Positions 8,578 through 17,764 are shown, counted from the first letter of the stretch. The stretch is 64,000 bases of DNA from Bosea sp. PAMC 26642 (GCF_001562255.1 NZ_CP014301.1:4433501-4497500), one strand, 5' to 3'. A program made the numbers and translations. Notes: generated by a model not told the origin, from the sequence alone.

Positions 8578-9513
8578 TCATTCCAGCCGGATGCGCGGAT
8601 CGGCCAGCGCATAGGCGATGTCCGTCGCAAGATTGATCAGGACGACCAGCACGGCGAAGACGATCGTCAAACCCTGGATCAGCGGGTAGTCGCGGGCGAA
8701 GATTGACTCGACGAACAGCGAGCCGAGCCCTGGTAGGGCGAAGACGGTCTCGATCACAACCGTGCCGCCGATTACCCAGCTGGTATGGGCGCCGAGCACT
8801 GAGATCGAACTGATCAGCGCATTCGGCAGCACATGCACGCGCATCATGCGACCCGTCGCATTACCTTTGGCACGGGCGGTGGTGACGTAGTCGGAGCCAA
8901 GCACGTTGAGTATGCCGCTGCGCAGGCTGCGTATGGTCAGAGATGCCGTCGCTAGTGCAATGACGAAGGCTGGAAGTGTGAGGTGGTGCAGGCGCGAGAA
9001 GATGCCCGTGCCATAACCCGAGGTCGGGAACAACGGCACCCAGATCGCCAGGACGACGACCAGCACGAGACCCAGCCAGAAGGACGGGATCGCGAGGAGG
9101 ACCGTGAAAACGAGCTTGATCAGGACGTCCGCCGCCCGGTCGCGCTTGACGGCCGACAACAACGCCAGCGGGATCGTCAGCGCCACGGCGATGATCGTGG
9201 AGTAGGCCACGAGCGACAGCGTCGCCGGCAGGCGCTCCAGCACTAGGGTTGTGACGGACTGGCCGTAAACGACTGAGCGGCCGAGGCTGCCCGACAAGAT
9301 ATCTCCCAGAAAGAGCAGATATTGTCGCCAAAGCGGCAGGTCGAGCCCAAGCCGCTGCTTCATCAGCGCGATCTCGTCGGGCCCGCCACGCGCGCCGAGC
9401 AGCAGCGTCGCCGGGTCTCCCGGCAGTGCCCGCAGAAGAAAGAAGCAGGCCAGCGTAATGCCAAACAGCACCGGCACGAGCTGGACCAGCCGCTTAAGGA
9501 TGTAATTGAGCAT
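8578..9513 (-). CDS. peptide/nickel-type ABC transporter permease, DppB-like
   Basis: A 311-aa inner-membrane permease starting MLNYILKRLVQLVPVLFGIT, the conserved DppB/OppB opening. The family region RALPGDPATLLLGARGG follows the first helix, and the EAA-like loop reads YVTTARAKGNATGRMM. It is preceded by the substrate-binding protein gene and separated from it by a strong hairpin, and is followed closely by the DppC partner. Family assignment is firm; the transported peptide or other solute is unknown. Confidence 0.92.
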   Translation of the reverse strand: MLNYILKRLVQLVPVLFGITLACFFLLRALPGDPATLLLGARGGPDEIALMKQRLGLDLPLWRQYLLFLGDILSGSLGRSVVYGQSVTTLVLERLPATLSLVAYSTIIAVALTIPLALLSAVKRDRAADVLIKLVFTVLLAIPSFWLGLVLVVVLAIWVPLFPTSGYGTGIFSRLHHLTLPAFVIALATASLTIRSLRSGILNVLGSDYVTTARAKGNATGRMMRVHVLPNALISSISVLGAHTSWVIGGTVVIETVFALPGLGSLFVESIFARDYPLIQGLTIVFAVLVVLINLATDIAYALADPRIRLE

Positions 9514-9531
9514 GATGCGCGACTGAAGAGT

Positions 9532-9554
9532 GGGGCGGCCCCGGGGGCCGCCCC
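9532..9554 (-). terminator. intercistronic GC hairpin between binding protein and permease genes
   Basis: A perfect inverted repeat, GGGGCGGCCCC with complement GGGGCCGCCCC around one central base, just after the binding-protein stop and 18 bp before the DppB-like start. There is no T-run, so it is more likely an mRNA-stabilising or attenuating stem that raises binding protein over permease, as in other ABC operons, than a full terminator. Confidence 0.55.
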
Positions 9555-9559
9555 GAGCC

Positions 9560-11086
9560 TCACTTCAGCTTGACGTCCTCCAGCCGGAAATTGGAGGTCG
9601 GCAGCACCTCGAAACCTTCGACATTGCTGCGATAGGCATAGGACGTGCCCGGATAGAACAGGAAAATTGACGGCGAGCCCTCATGGGCAAGCTTGACCAT
9701 CTCCTTGAACATCGCGCCGCGCTCCGGCCCGTCATTGGTGGCGCGCTCCTTCTCGTAGAGCTCGTTGACGCGCTCGCTCTTCCATTCGGTGTGGTAGGCG
9801 TTGGCGCGCTCGGGATTGACGATCAGAAACCCGGCCATCTGGTCGGGGTCGATCGTGTCGCTCGACGCGTAGGAGACGGCCATCTCGTAGTCGCCGGCCT
9901 TGGTCGTGGACCAGTGTGTGCCGCCCTCGACGAGCCGGATTTCGGCGGTGACGCCGATCTGTGCAAGCGCGCTCTGCAAGGCCTGGCCGAGCTGGCGATG
10001 GAGCGGCCGGCCCGAATGCACCAACAGCGATGTCTTGAAGCCGTCGGCATAGCCCGCCTCCTTGAGCAGGGCCTTGGCCTTGGCGATGTCGTGGGCATAG
10101 GGCTTGAGATCAGGATCCGCATAGGCCATCGGTGGCATCGGTGAATTCGACACTTTACCCGCCCCGTATAGCAGTGCCTTGACGAGCCCTTCCTTATCGA
10201 TGGCGTAGTTGAGAGCCTGTCGAACGCGGACATCGTCGAAGGGCTTCTTCTTTGTGTTCATGAGGACGAAGTCGCTGCGCAGCACGTTGGCGACAGCGGT
10301 CTTGATTGTGCCAGCCCGGCTGAGGCCCTGCATCTGGTTCAGAGGGATTTCGAGCGCGGCATCGATCTCGCCGGCCTGCAGCTTGAGCACGCGGCTGTTG
10401 CCCTCGGGAATGACCATCAGCTCGGCCCCGTCGAGGTCGGGTTTGCCGGCCTGCCAGTAATTTGCGTTCTTCTTTAGCGACAGACCCTGCCCTTTGTTCC
10501 AAGCGGCGACCGTGAATGGCCCCGAGCCGATTGGCTTCTCGAAGAACGTGCCAGATGCTGCCTCGAACGCCTTCTGCGGCAGGATCGCCGACGAAAACAG
10601 GGCGAGGTTGTTGAGAAGGGGCGTGAAGACCTTCTTGAGCTTCAGAACCACTGTGCGATCGTCGGGCGTCTCGATCTGATCGATACCGGCGAAGAAGCGT
10701 TTCCAGTTGCTGGCGTCGCTGCCAGCCCGCTTCAGGGAGAAGGCAACGTCGCCGGCCGTGACCGGCGTGCCGTCCGAGAACTTCGCCTCACGCAGCTTGA
10801 AGCTGTATGTGAGACCGTCGGCGCTGACTTGCCAGCTTTCCGCCAGGCCAGGTTCGAGCTTGGTCGCGTCCTTGCTCGGGCGTAGCAGCGTGTCGAACAC
10901 GAGGAGCTGCGCGAAGATCGAGGCATTGTCGCTGGTCGCGATTGGGTCGAGTGAGACCAGATCCTGGGTCTGCGCGAGCTTCAGAATGCCCTTGGCGAAA
11001 GCGGGAGACGGCGCGACGGTCAGCGATGGAGCAAAAATCGCTAGGCTAAGCGCGGCGGCAGATACCATGGAGCGTAATGTGGTCAT
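9560..11086 (-). CDS. ABC transporter substrate-binding protein, SBP_bac_5 (DppA/OppA type)
   Basis: A 508-aa periplasmic binding protein. The chosen ATG follows AGGGGATC and begins a clear signal peptide ending in APSPAFAKG. The mature part shows the family path: LVSLDPIATSDNASI, LAESWQVSADGLTYSFKLRE, KFSDGTPVTAGDVAFSLKR and the hinge region RQALNYAIDKEGLVKALLYG. It heads the operon with two permeases and the serine hydrolase. It diverges from two LysR genes, which are the natural candidates for its regulators. Confidence 0.93.
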   Translation of the reverse strand: MTTLRSMVSAAALSLAIFAPSLTVAPSPAFAKGILKLAQTQDLVSLDPIATSDNASIFAQLLVFDTLLRPSKDATKLEPGLAESWQVSADGLTYSFKLREAKFSDGTPVTAGDVAFSLKRAGSDASNWKRFFAGIDQIETPDDRTVVLKLKKVFTPLLNNLALFSSAILPQKAFEAASGTFFEKPIGSGPFTVAAWNKGQGLSLKKNANYWQAGKPDLDGAELMVIPEGNSRVLKLQAGEIDAALEIPLNQMQGLSRAGTIKTAVANVLRSDFVLMNTKKKPFDDVRVRQALNYAIDKEGLVKALLYGAGKVSNSPMPPMAYADPDLKPYAHDIAKAKALLKEAGYADGFKTSLLVHSGRPLHRQLGQALQSALAQIGVTAEIRLVEGGTHWSTTKAGDYEMAVSYASSDTIDPDQMAGFLIVNPERANAYHTEWKSERVNELYEKERATNDGPERGAMFKEMVKLAHEGSPSIFLFYPGTSYAYRSNVEGFEVLPTSNFRLEDVKLK

Positions 11087-11200
11087 GCAGATCCCCTGAT
11101 CTTGGCCGCTGTCCCGCGGCATGTTGCACCCTCACACGGTCGGGCCTAGTCTCGCCAATGAAAGATTCGGCAAGATCATCAACCGAATGGAATAGGGGCG

Positions 11201-12076
11201 ATGAAGCTCAACGCCCTGCATGTGATCAACGCGTTCGTTAGGTTGGGTGGAACCGGTGAGGCGGCGCAGGGACTCGGCATCAGCCAGTCCGCAGTCATCA
11301 AGTCGCTGCATCAGACCGAGCAGGAACTTGATCTAAGCCTCGTCGCATCAGTCCAGGGTAGGTTAACGCCAACGCCAGAGGCAATCGAGCTGACGCGATT
11401 GGCGCGACCAGCCCTTGGCTCACTTCGCCGCGCGCTACACGAGGCGGACATGATCCACGTCGGCATGGCGGACCGGCTGCGCATCGCGACCGTGCCGGGG
11501 CTCGCGCATAGCATCCTCCCGCCTGCGATCGCCAGTGCACGGATTGCCCTGGCTGACAGTGCGGCCGTCGAGGTCGTCTTCGATCATGTTCGCGATCATC
11601 TCGTCGCCGACGACGTCGATCTCGCCATCTCCTACGGTCCCATGGCGATCGACGGGTTGCTTGACATCGAACTGCGCCGCAGCTCGCTCGTCTGCGTGCT
11701 TGGACAAGAGCATCCGCTCGCGAGCCGCGAGACACTTGCGCATGCCGATCTCGATAACCAGCGGTTGATCAGCTATGGACCGGATGGTGTCAGCCGCTCG
11801 GACAGCTTCCAGGCCGCTCTTGCCCAAAGCGGCCTTGCCGGCCGTGTCGCGATCACAGTTCGCCATACCGACACCGCCTGCCATCTTGCGCGCGAGGGCG
11901 TCGGGATTGCCGTTGTCGATGGCTTCGTAATCAGCAGCGGATTGACCGAAGATCTCTCCATCCGACCGCTTGCGGCCAGCCCGCTCGTGACCGCCTATGC
12001 GCATCACCGCGATGGCACGCCGCTCGACCGCTCCGCGCGGATCCTGCTGGACCGTCTGGCCGAAGCCGCAACATGA
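11201..12076 (+). CDS. LysR-family transcriptional regulator
   Basis: A 291-aa regulator with an N-terminal winged helix-turn-helix (GTGEAAQGLGISQSAVIKSL, about residues 17-36) and a LysR effector-binding domain from about residue 90. The start follows AATAGGGGCG. It is divergent from the peptide-transporter operon, the classical LysR arrangement, and overlaps a second LysR gene by ATGA. The two overlapping regulators may act together at the shared 114-bp intergenic region. Confidence 0.88.
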   Translation: MKLNALHVINAFVRLGGTGEAAQGLGISQSAVIKSLHQTEQELDLSLVASVQGRLTPTPEAIELTRLARPALGSLRRALHEADMIHVGMADRLRIATVPGLAHSILPPAIASARIALADSAAVEVVFDHVRDHLVADDVDLAISYGPMAIDGLLDIELRRSSLVCVLGQEHPLASRETLAHADLDNQRLISYGPDGVSRSDSFQAALAQSGLAGRVAITVRHTDTACHLAREGVGIAVVDGFVISSGLTEDLSIRPLAASPLVTAYAHHRDGTPLDRSARILLDRLAEAAT

Positions 12077-12948
12077 GCGGGCTGACGCCTTTCCATGCGC
12101 GTGTGCTGCGAGCGGTTGATCGCTGCGGGACCACCGTCGAAGCAGCTAGGCAACTTAACCTGACGCAATCGGCCGTTAGCAAGATCATTGCGCGCAGCGA
12201 GGTAGGCTTGGGTGTCGCTGTGTTCGAGCGCCGAGACGGCCGCCTTATGCTTCGTCCGCAGGCGCACGCCCTGATGCGTGCTCTCGGCGCTGTCGAGGAT
12301 GAATGGCACGATCTGCGCCAGGCTGTGGACGAACTCCGGTCTGGACGAGCCCTGCCACTGCGGATTGCCTCTACGCCCAGCATCGGCCAGGGCCTGATTG
12401 CGCAGGCGCTTCGACGACTCGTGACCGAGTATCCACAGGCGCGGATCGAACTGATCATGGGCGACGCACCGAAGGAGCTGTCACAGGGGAACGCCGATAT
12501 CGGCGTTATGTTCTCGCCGCGGGTCACCGACGACATCGCACTGACGCCTTTGACGCAGGCTATGATCATCGCTCTAGTTCGCGACGATGATCCTCTCGCG
12601 CTCGGCCGCTCCGTCAGCCTCAACGATCTCAAGAGCCGGCGACTAATCTGTTTCGACCGGGAAAAGTCGCCGTTGGGCTGGCTAATTGCCCGCGCACACG
12701 AAGACGCGGGGCTCAACTATGCGCCGTTCATGACCGTGCCCTACAGCATCTCGGCGGCCCATCTAATGGCGCAGCACGGCGATGTGACCTTGATCGACAG
12801 CCTTCTGATCGAAGCGCAACGTTTCGACGGTCTAACGCGACTTTTGGTGACGCCGAAAATCCCGATCACCATTTGTCTGATGACAGTGCGGAGCCGGCCC
12901 TTGTCACGGCTCGCATCGCGCTTCGTCGAAATTCTGCTGAGCAAGTAG
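12073..12948 (+). CDS. LysR-family transcriptional regulator (second of a tandem pair)
   Basis: A 291-aa LysR protein, the same length as the gene before it but clearly diverged. The helix-turn-helix reads TTVEAARQLNLTQSAVSKII, followed by VFERRDGRLMLRPQAHALM. The effector domain starts near residue 92 (LPLRIASTPSIGQGLIAQAL). Its ATG lies inside the stop of the first regulator, so translation is coupled. An old tandem duplication that diverged, giving two sensors for one operon, would explain the arrangement. Confidence 0.88.
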   Translation: MSGLTPFHARVLRAVDRCGTTVEAARQLNLTQSAVSKIIARSEVGLGVAVFERRDGRLMLRPQAHALMRALGAVEDEWHDLRQAVDELRSGRALPLRIASTPSIGQGLIAQALRRLVTEYPQARIELIMGDAPKELSQGNADIGVMFSPRVTDDIALTPLTQAMIIALVRDDDPLALGRSVSLNDLKSRRLICFDREKSPLGWLIARAHEDAGLNYAPFMTVPYSISAAHLMAQHGDVTLIDSLLIEAQRFDGLTRLLVTPKIPITICLMTVRSRPLSRLASRFVEILLSK

Positions 12949-12969
12949 CGAGCGTGGCCAGGCGCGCCG

Positions 12970-13272
12970 AGGATTTCGCGGCCAGTTCCTCGGGCACCAG
13001 TTTGACGCCGTGATACCGCCCGTAGATTTCGACCAGCTTGCCGTTCTTGAGATTGGCAGTGACCCACTCGTTCAGCTTTGCTGCGAGCTTGGGCTCGTTC
13101 TTGCGGAAGGCGATGCCGAGCGGAAACCCCTTCATCACGAATTTGGTGTCCAGATCGAGCGATGGGTTGTCCTTGCGCAACTGGTTCAGCAGCGGCAGCG
13201 AGGTGGCACAGATCTGGAGCTGTCCCGAGGTGATGCCGACGGTCGAGGTCGGATCGTCTTCGAAGCGCGTGA
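12970..13272 (-). pseudogene. 3' fragment of an amino acid ABC binding-protein gene (duplicate)
   Basis: These 303 bp repeat the 3' end of the intact binding-protein gene at 21044-21862, in the same orientation, with only three base differences that I could find. The copy has no start and has lost the stop codon: similarity ends exactly at the last sense codons (ELAAKS). It encodes roughly the last 100 residues, including IYGRYHGVKLVPEEL. A recent partial duplication is the simplest explanation. Confidence 0.85.
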
Positions 13273-13340
13273 CGACGCCGGCGGCACGTCTCGGGATGCT
13301 CGTTTTAGGTTCGTTATGGCGGCGTTTTCTGCAGAGATGT

Positions 13341-14855
13341 TCAACGCGCGATGCGCGCTGCGTTTCGCCGACGCAAGTAATGGCTGACGTGTCCGATTAC
13401 CGGCAGCACCAGCAGGGTCAGGCCGATCGCCATGAGTGTCGAGACCAGCGGGTTGGACCAAAAGATCCTCAACGAGCCTTGGCTGAAGATCATCGATTGG
13501 CGGAAGGCGTCCTCGGCCTTGTCACCGATGACCATGGCCAGCACCAGCGGCGCGATAGGATAATCGAGCTTCTTAAAAACATAGCCGACGAGGCCGAAGG
13601 CCAGCGCCAGCCAGATGTCGAACTCCTTGCTGGCAGCGGTGAAGGCGCCGATGAAGCAGATCACTACGATCACAGGCCCGATGATGGAGAACGGGATGCG
13701 TAGGATCGATGCGAACAAGGGAACCGTCGCCAGCACGACCACGACCGCGACGACATTGCCGAGATACATCGAGGCGATCAGGCCCCAGACGAAGTCGGGA
13801 CGGTCTGTGAACAGCGTGGGGCCGGGGTTCAGCCCCCAGATCATCAGGCCGCCCATCATCACGGCGGCCGTCGCTGACCCCGGAATGCCCAGCGCCAGCA
13901 TCGGCAGCATCGCGGCGGAGCCGGCGGCATGGTCCGCTGTCTCCGGCGCGATCACGCCCTCAGGCTCGCCCTTGCCGAACTTGTCCGGATTGCGAGACGA
14001 GCGCTTCGCCATGGCATAGCTCATGAAGGAGGCTGCCGTCGGCCCACCGGGCGTAATGCCCATCCAGATCCCGATCGCGCTGGAGCGCAGCAGGGCCACC
14101 CAATAGCGCGGCAGCTTGGCCGCCGTGAGCAGAACGTCGCGGATGCGGACCTTAGCGGCGACGCCCTCGAATTTGAGGCCCTCCTCCATCGTCAGAAGCA
14201 ATTCACCGATGCCGAACAGGCCGATAACCGCGATCAGGAACGAGACGCCGGCGAGCAGCACGTCGAACTCATAGGTTAGGCGGACATTGCCGGAGACCGA
14301 GTCCATGCCGATAGAGGCCAGGGTAAAGCCGACGCCCATGGAGACGACCGTCTTGAGTGGCGAGGTCCCGCCGAGCCCGATGAAGCTGGCGAAGGTCATG
14401 AAATAAACCGCGAAATATTCAGGCGAGGAGAATTTAAGTGCGAACTTCGCGACCCAGCCGGAGAGCAGCGTGATCAGGATGACGCCAGCAAGCGCCCCGA
14501 AGCCGGCAGAGAGGAAGGCGAAGGACAGTGCTTCCGTGGCTCGGCCCTGCTTGGCCATGGGGTGGCCATCGAATGTCGTCGCGACCGAAGAAGGCTCGCC
14601 GGGGATGTTGAACAGAATCGAGGTGGTCGAGCCGCCGAAGAGCGCGCCCCAGTAGAGAGACGTCAGCAGGATGATGGCCGAGACCGGGTCCATGCTGAAG
14701 GTTAGCGGCAGCAACAGCGAAACACCGTTGGGCGCGCCGAGGCCCGGCAGCACGCCGACGAGCACTCCCAGCAGCACGCCCGCCATCATCAATATTATAT
14801 GATGCGTAGTCAGGGCGACTGAAAAGCCGTGCATTAGATTGGCGATGTTATCCAT
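13341..14855 (-). CDS. tctA: tripartite tricarboxylate transporter permease TctA
   Basis: The large membrane subunit of a TTT-type secondary transporter, 504 aa and about twelve hydrophobic segments. Conserved TctA stretches are visible: GVLPGLGAPNGVSLLLPLTF, GGSTTSILFNIPGEPSSVAT, GITPGGPTAASFMSYAMA and LPMLALGIPGSATAAVM. It lies 32 bp after tctB and follows tctC, giving the order C-B-A on this strand. Next to pdxA and a SAF-domain oxidoreductase, the cargo is likely a carboxylated sugar derivative rather than citrate; that part is inference. Confidence 0.93.
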   Translation of the reverse strand: MDNIANLMHGFSVALTTHHIILMMAGVLLGVLVGVLPGLGAPNGVSLLLPLTFSMDPVSAIILLTSLYWGALFGGSTTSILFNIPGEPSSVATTFDGHPMAKQGRATEALSFAFLSAGFGALAGVILITLLSGWVAKFALKFSSPEYFAVYFMTFASFIGLGGTSPLKTVVSMGVGFTLASIGMDSVSGNVRLTYEFDVLLAGVSFLIAVIGLFGIGELLLTMEEGLKFEGVAAKVRIRDVLLTAAKLPRYWVALLRSSAIGIWMGITPGGPTAASFMSYAMAKRSSRNPDKFGKGEPEGVIAPETADHAAGSAAMLPMLALGIPGSATAAVMMGGLMIWGLNPGPTLFTDRPDFVWGLIASMYLGNVVAVVVVLATVPLFASILRIPFSIIGPVIVVICFIGAFTAASKEFDIWLALAFGLVGYVFKKLDYPIAPLVLAMVIGDKAEDAFRQSMIFSQGSLRIFWSNPLVSTLMAIGLTLLVLPVIGHVSHYLRRRNAARIAR

Positions 14856-14887
14856 GGCCTACGGCACCGTTTCGCGTTGCAGTCCGG

Positions 14888-15376
14888 TCACAGGCCAAGA
14901 AGAGGCTCGAGCGGCCCCTTGAGCAGGCTGATCTGAAAGAATTTCTCGAGCGCGAGATAGAAGAAGGCTGCCGTTCCAAGCGCTGTCGCCAGCGTGCCGA
15001 GCCAGCCGTAATGACCTTGAAAGCGCATCGTGAAAACAAGATAGAGGATCGTCGCGACATACATGCCAAGCGTGGCGCTGAGCACGACGAAGGCTGTGAG
15101 CGGCAGCAGGAAGGAAAGCACCCGCATGCCGCGCTCGCGGTCGAGGAAAGCCTCGGTAAGCCACTCGGCGTCGGCAAGGCGCCTTGCTGCAGTAAAAGCC
15201 AGCGTTCCGAGACTCGCTAGCGCGACCAGCCCTCCCGTGTAGAACGGAAAGGCGCCCGGCTGCGGGCCGGCCGAATCCCAGCCGATGCCGAATTCGAGCG
15301 CGCCCTTGACGATGACAAGTCCGAAGGCCAGCGTCGCCAGTGCAGTGACGATCTCGGCCCAGAAGCGGGTGATCAT
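14888..15376 (-). CDS. tctB: tripartite tricarboxylate transporter small membrane subunit TctB
   Basis: A 162-aa protein with four hydrophobic segments, the usual TctB size. The start MITRFWAEIVTALATLAFG follows GAGGAATTGGG. A mid-region hydrophilic stretch (LADAEWLTEAFLDRERG) separates two helix pairs. TctB proteins diverge fast, so the call depends on size, topology and position between tctC and tctA. A palindromic repeat sits between it and tctC. Confidence 0.85.
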   Translation of the reverse strand: MITRFWAEIVTALATLAFGLVIVKGALEFGIGWDSAGPQPGAFPFYTGGLVALASLGTLAFTAARRLADAEWLTEAFLDRERGMRVLSFLLPLTAFVVLSATLGMYVATILYLVFTMRFQGHYGWLGTLATALGTAAFFYLALEKFFQISLLKGPLEPLLGL

Positions 15377-15417
15377 CGACCCAATTCCTCGTTGTCGCAT
15401 TGCCGTTGAAACACAAC

Positions 15418-15533
15418 GTCATCCCGGACGCAGCGCAGCGGAAATCCGGGTTCCATCACGGAGCAATCCTTCCCAGGACCGGCGTCCGATGGATTTCGGT
15501 TCGGTTTCGCTTCGCAGCTTGTCTGGAATGACG
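15418..15533. repeat. REP-like palindromic repeat between tctC and tctB
   Basis: The outer ends are complementary: CGTCATCCCGGAC on the left and GTCTGGAATGACG on the right. Inside are further short inverted segments (GGAAATCC / GGATTTC). The design resembles 34574-34719, with GTCATTCCGG-type tips and a body able to fold as a cruciform. Its place inside an operon suggests an RNA-processing or stability role. Confidence 0.6.
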
Positions 15534-15548
15534 CAGCGCATGAAGGGT

Positions 15549-16544
15549 CTACTTCGCGACCCAGCCTTCGTTCTCAAAGACCTTCTTATTGGCGGCGTCG
15601 TCTTTGGCGACGAAATCGGCAAGTTCCTGGCCCTTCATGAACTTCGCCGTCTGCGCGGTGCGTGCGACGAACTCCTGCCATTCCGGCGTCTTCGAGACCT
15701 TCTCCAGCACATCGGCGTAGAAGGCGACCGCGTCAGTGGGCACCTCGGCCGGCAGCCAGACGGTGCGCGGCATCTGGAAGGTTTCGAGCGGCAGGCCGGC
15801 CTCCTTGCAGGTCGGGATGTCGCCCCAGCCCTTGCCCTCGAAGACCGGATCGCTCTTGGCGAGGCGCACCGGCGAAAAGACGCAGAGCGGCTTGACCTGC
15901 CCGGCCTTCCACTGGCCGATGTTTTCGTTGGGGTTGTTGACGTTGGAGTCGATATGACCCCCGGCGAGCTGCACGGCCGCCGCGCTACCGCCCTGGAACG
16001 GGATATAGATCCATTTCACGCCGGCCGCGTCCTGGATCATCGAAGTAAGCGTCTGGTCGGTGTCCTTCGACTGGCTGCCACCCATCTTGAAGCCCATTGG
16101 CTTAGCCTTCACAGCCTCGAGATAGCTCTTGGCATCCGTAAAGGGCGCATCGCCCTTGACCCACAGCAGGAACTCATCGAGCGCCAACCCAGCGACTGGG
16201 GTCAGGTCGGTATACTTGTAGCCGAGCTTGGCGACATAGGGCAGCAGATAGGCGTTGTTGGTGCCGAAGATGACGCGGTTGGGATCGCCCTTGGCGCCCT
16301 TGCCGTAGACATAGCCCTCCGCGCCCGAGCCGCCGCCCTTGTTCACGACGACGATCGGCTGGTCGATCAGCTTGTGCTTGCTGATGATCGACTGGATCAT
16401 GCGGGCAAAGTTGTCGGTGCCGCCACCGGCGCCGGAGGTGACGACGAATTCGACCGGCTTGGTCGGCTGCCAGGCCTGTGCGCTGCCGGCACCGCCGATG
16501 GCGAGAGCTCCAGCGAGCGCGGCTGTGATGCTGATGGTCTTCAT
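15549..16544 (-). CDS. tctC: tripartite tricarboxylate transporter binding protein TctC
   Basis: Periplasmic substrate-binding subunit of the Bug/TctC family, 331 aa. A clear signal peptide (ITAALAGALAIGGAGSAQAW) precedes the family start QPTKPVEFVVTSGAGGGTD. The ligand loop SGAGGGTDNFAR and the domain-2 segment GWGDIPTCKEAGLPLE are typical. It is the first transporter gene after pdxA on this strand and was probably transcribed with it. The carboxylate ligand is not determinable by eye. Confidence 0.92.
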   Translation of the reverse strand: MKTISITAALAGALAIGGAGSAQAWQPTKPVEFVVTSGAGGGTDNFARMIQSIISKHKLIDQPIVVVNKGGGSGAEGYVYGKGAKGDPNRVIFGTNNAYLLPYVAKLGYKYTDLTPVAGLALDEFLLWVKGDAPFTDAKSYLEAVKAKPMGFKMGGSQSKDTDQTLTSMIQDAAGVKWIYIPFQGGSAAAVQLAGGHIDSNVNNPNENIGQWKAGQVKPLCVFSPVRLAKSDPVFEGKGWGDIPTCKEAGLPLETFQMPRTVWLPAEVPTDAVAFYADVLEKVSKTPEWQEFVARTAQTAKFMKGQELADFVAKDDAANKKVFENEGWVAK

Positions 16545-16614
16545 GCTTTTTCTCCCTGGATGATCGATATTTCGCAGCCGCTCTTGATTGGCGATCTTTG
16601 AAAGAAACCCTGCG

Positions 16615-17649
16615 TCAGGCGGCGGCTTTTGCCTTCGCCTTGCCGTCCTGCGCCATCTTAATAGCTAGCGCGAGAGCGGCGCGTGTCGCACCGAGATTGG
16701 CGACTCCCTTGCCTGCGATCTCATAGGCCGTGCCGTGGGCAGGCGTGCAGATCGGGAACGGGAAGCCGCCGATTAGCGTCACGCCGCTGTCGAAGCCGAT
16801 CAGCTTCATGGCGATCTGGCCCTGATCATGATACATCGTCAGAACGGCATCGAAATCGCCGTTTCGGGCCCGCAGAAACACGGTATCAGACGGAAACGGC
16901 CCCTCGACCGTAAAGCCCTTCGCCTTGGCCTCCCTGACCGCCGGCTCGATGGTCTCGATCTCGTCGCGCCCGAAATTGCCGCCGTCGCCGGCATGGGGAT
17001 TGATGCCGGCAACCGCGATGCGCGGCGGGTTGAAGCCGGCGAGACGCAGATTGGCGTCGGCCAGCGTCAGCGCCCGCAGAATGCGCTCCTGTGTGATGTT
17101 GGCGGCCACCTCGGAGAGCGGGATATGCGAGGTCACCCGCGCATTCCAGAGCTTGTCGAGGATATTGAACTCGCTTGCCGCGCCCTCGAAGCCTATGGCG
17201 TCACGCACGAAGCGGATCTCGTCGTCATAGCCGGGATAGGCGAAGCGCATTGCCGCCTTGTTGAACGGCGTAAAGAAGACGGCATCGGCTTGGCCCGCAG
17301 CCGCGAACTGCAGGGCACGACGGAAATTCTCGGTTGCGGCCTTGCCGCCTGCGAATGTCGCCTTGCCGCGCTGCAGATCGGCCGGATCATGATTGCCGAG
17401 ATCGATGAAAACGGGCTGGTCGCCGAGCGGCAGCGCATCGCCATCGCGGACGACGCGAACCAGCGGATCAACTGCCCCGTCCTCAATGCCCAATTCCAGC
17501 AGGCGCGCGTCGCCGAAAACGACATAGCGGGCGGCCTGCCGCAGATCCGGTTCGGCAAGGATGCGCGCGGTTAATTCCGGGCTGATGCCCGAGGGATCGC
17601 CCATCGCGACGGCAATCACCGGCAATCCGCTTTGCGTCCTCTTGTCCAT
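16615..17649 (-). CDS. 4-hydroxythreonine-4-phosphate dehydrogenase family protein (PdxA/PdxA2)
   Basis: A 344-aa NAD-dependent, metal-requiring dehydrogenase. All three metal-binding histidine regions are present: HIPLSEVAANIT, GINPHAGDGGNFG and TPAHGTAYEIAGKG, as well as MGDPSGISPELTARIL at the N-terminus. The context is catabolic (TctABC, a SAF-domain oxidoreductase, GntR). I therefore favour the PdxA2 subgroup, which oxidises 4-phospho-D-erythronate or -threonate, over vitamin B6 synthesis. It diverges from the oxidoreductase gene across a palindromic site. Confidence 0.85.
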   Translation of the reverse strand: MDKRTQSGLPVIAVAMGDPSGISPELTARILAEPDLRQAARYVVFGDARLLELGIEDGAVDPLVRVVRDGDALPLGDQPVFIDLGNHDPADLQRGKATFAGGKAATENFRRALQFAAAGQADAVFFTPFNKAAMRFAYPGYDDEIRFVRDAIGFEGAASEFNILDKLWNARVTSHIPLSEVAANITQERILRALTLADANLRLAGFNPPRIAVAGINPHAGDGGNFGRDEIETIEPAVREAKAKGFTVEGPFPSDTVFLRARNGDFDAVLTMYHDQGQIAMKLIGFDSGVTLIGGFPFPICTPAHGTAYEIAGKGVANLGATRAALALAIKMAQDGKAKAKAAA

Positions 17650-17746
17650 AGCCCTGCTCGCTTTTTGCCCCGAGATTGCGTCCCGAGTTCTCGCCTCGAC
17701 GTCTCGCAAGACCTTTTGGTTAGCATAGGCCTTCGATCGTCACAAG

Positions 17747-17764
17747 TATGCTGTATGCAGCATA
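17747..17764. promoter_or_regulatory. palindromic operator, probable GntR site
   Basis: TATGCTG-tatg-CAGCATA is a perfect 7-bp inverted repeat with a 4-bp spacer, in the divergent region between pdxA and the oxidoreductase gene. FCD-type GntR proteins bind short palindromes of this kind, and one is encoded at 19297-19962. The site is therefore a good candidate for control of both transcription units. Confidence 0.6.

Noticed and set aside
12741..13067. Minus-strand open frame spanning the LysR end and the duplicated fragment
   Set aside because: It reads through from the binding-protein fragment only because the stop was lost; the rest is antisense to the LysR gene.
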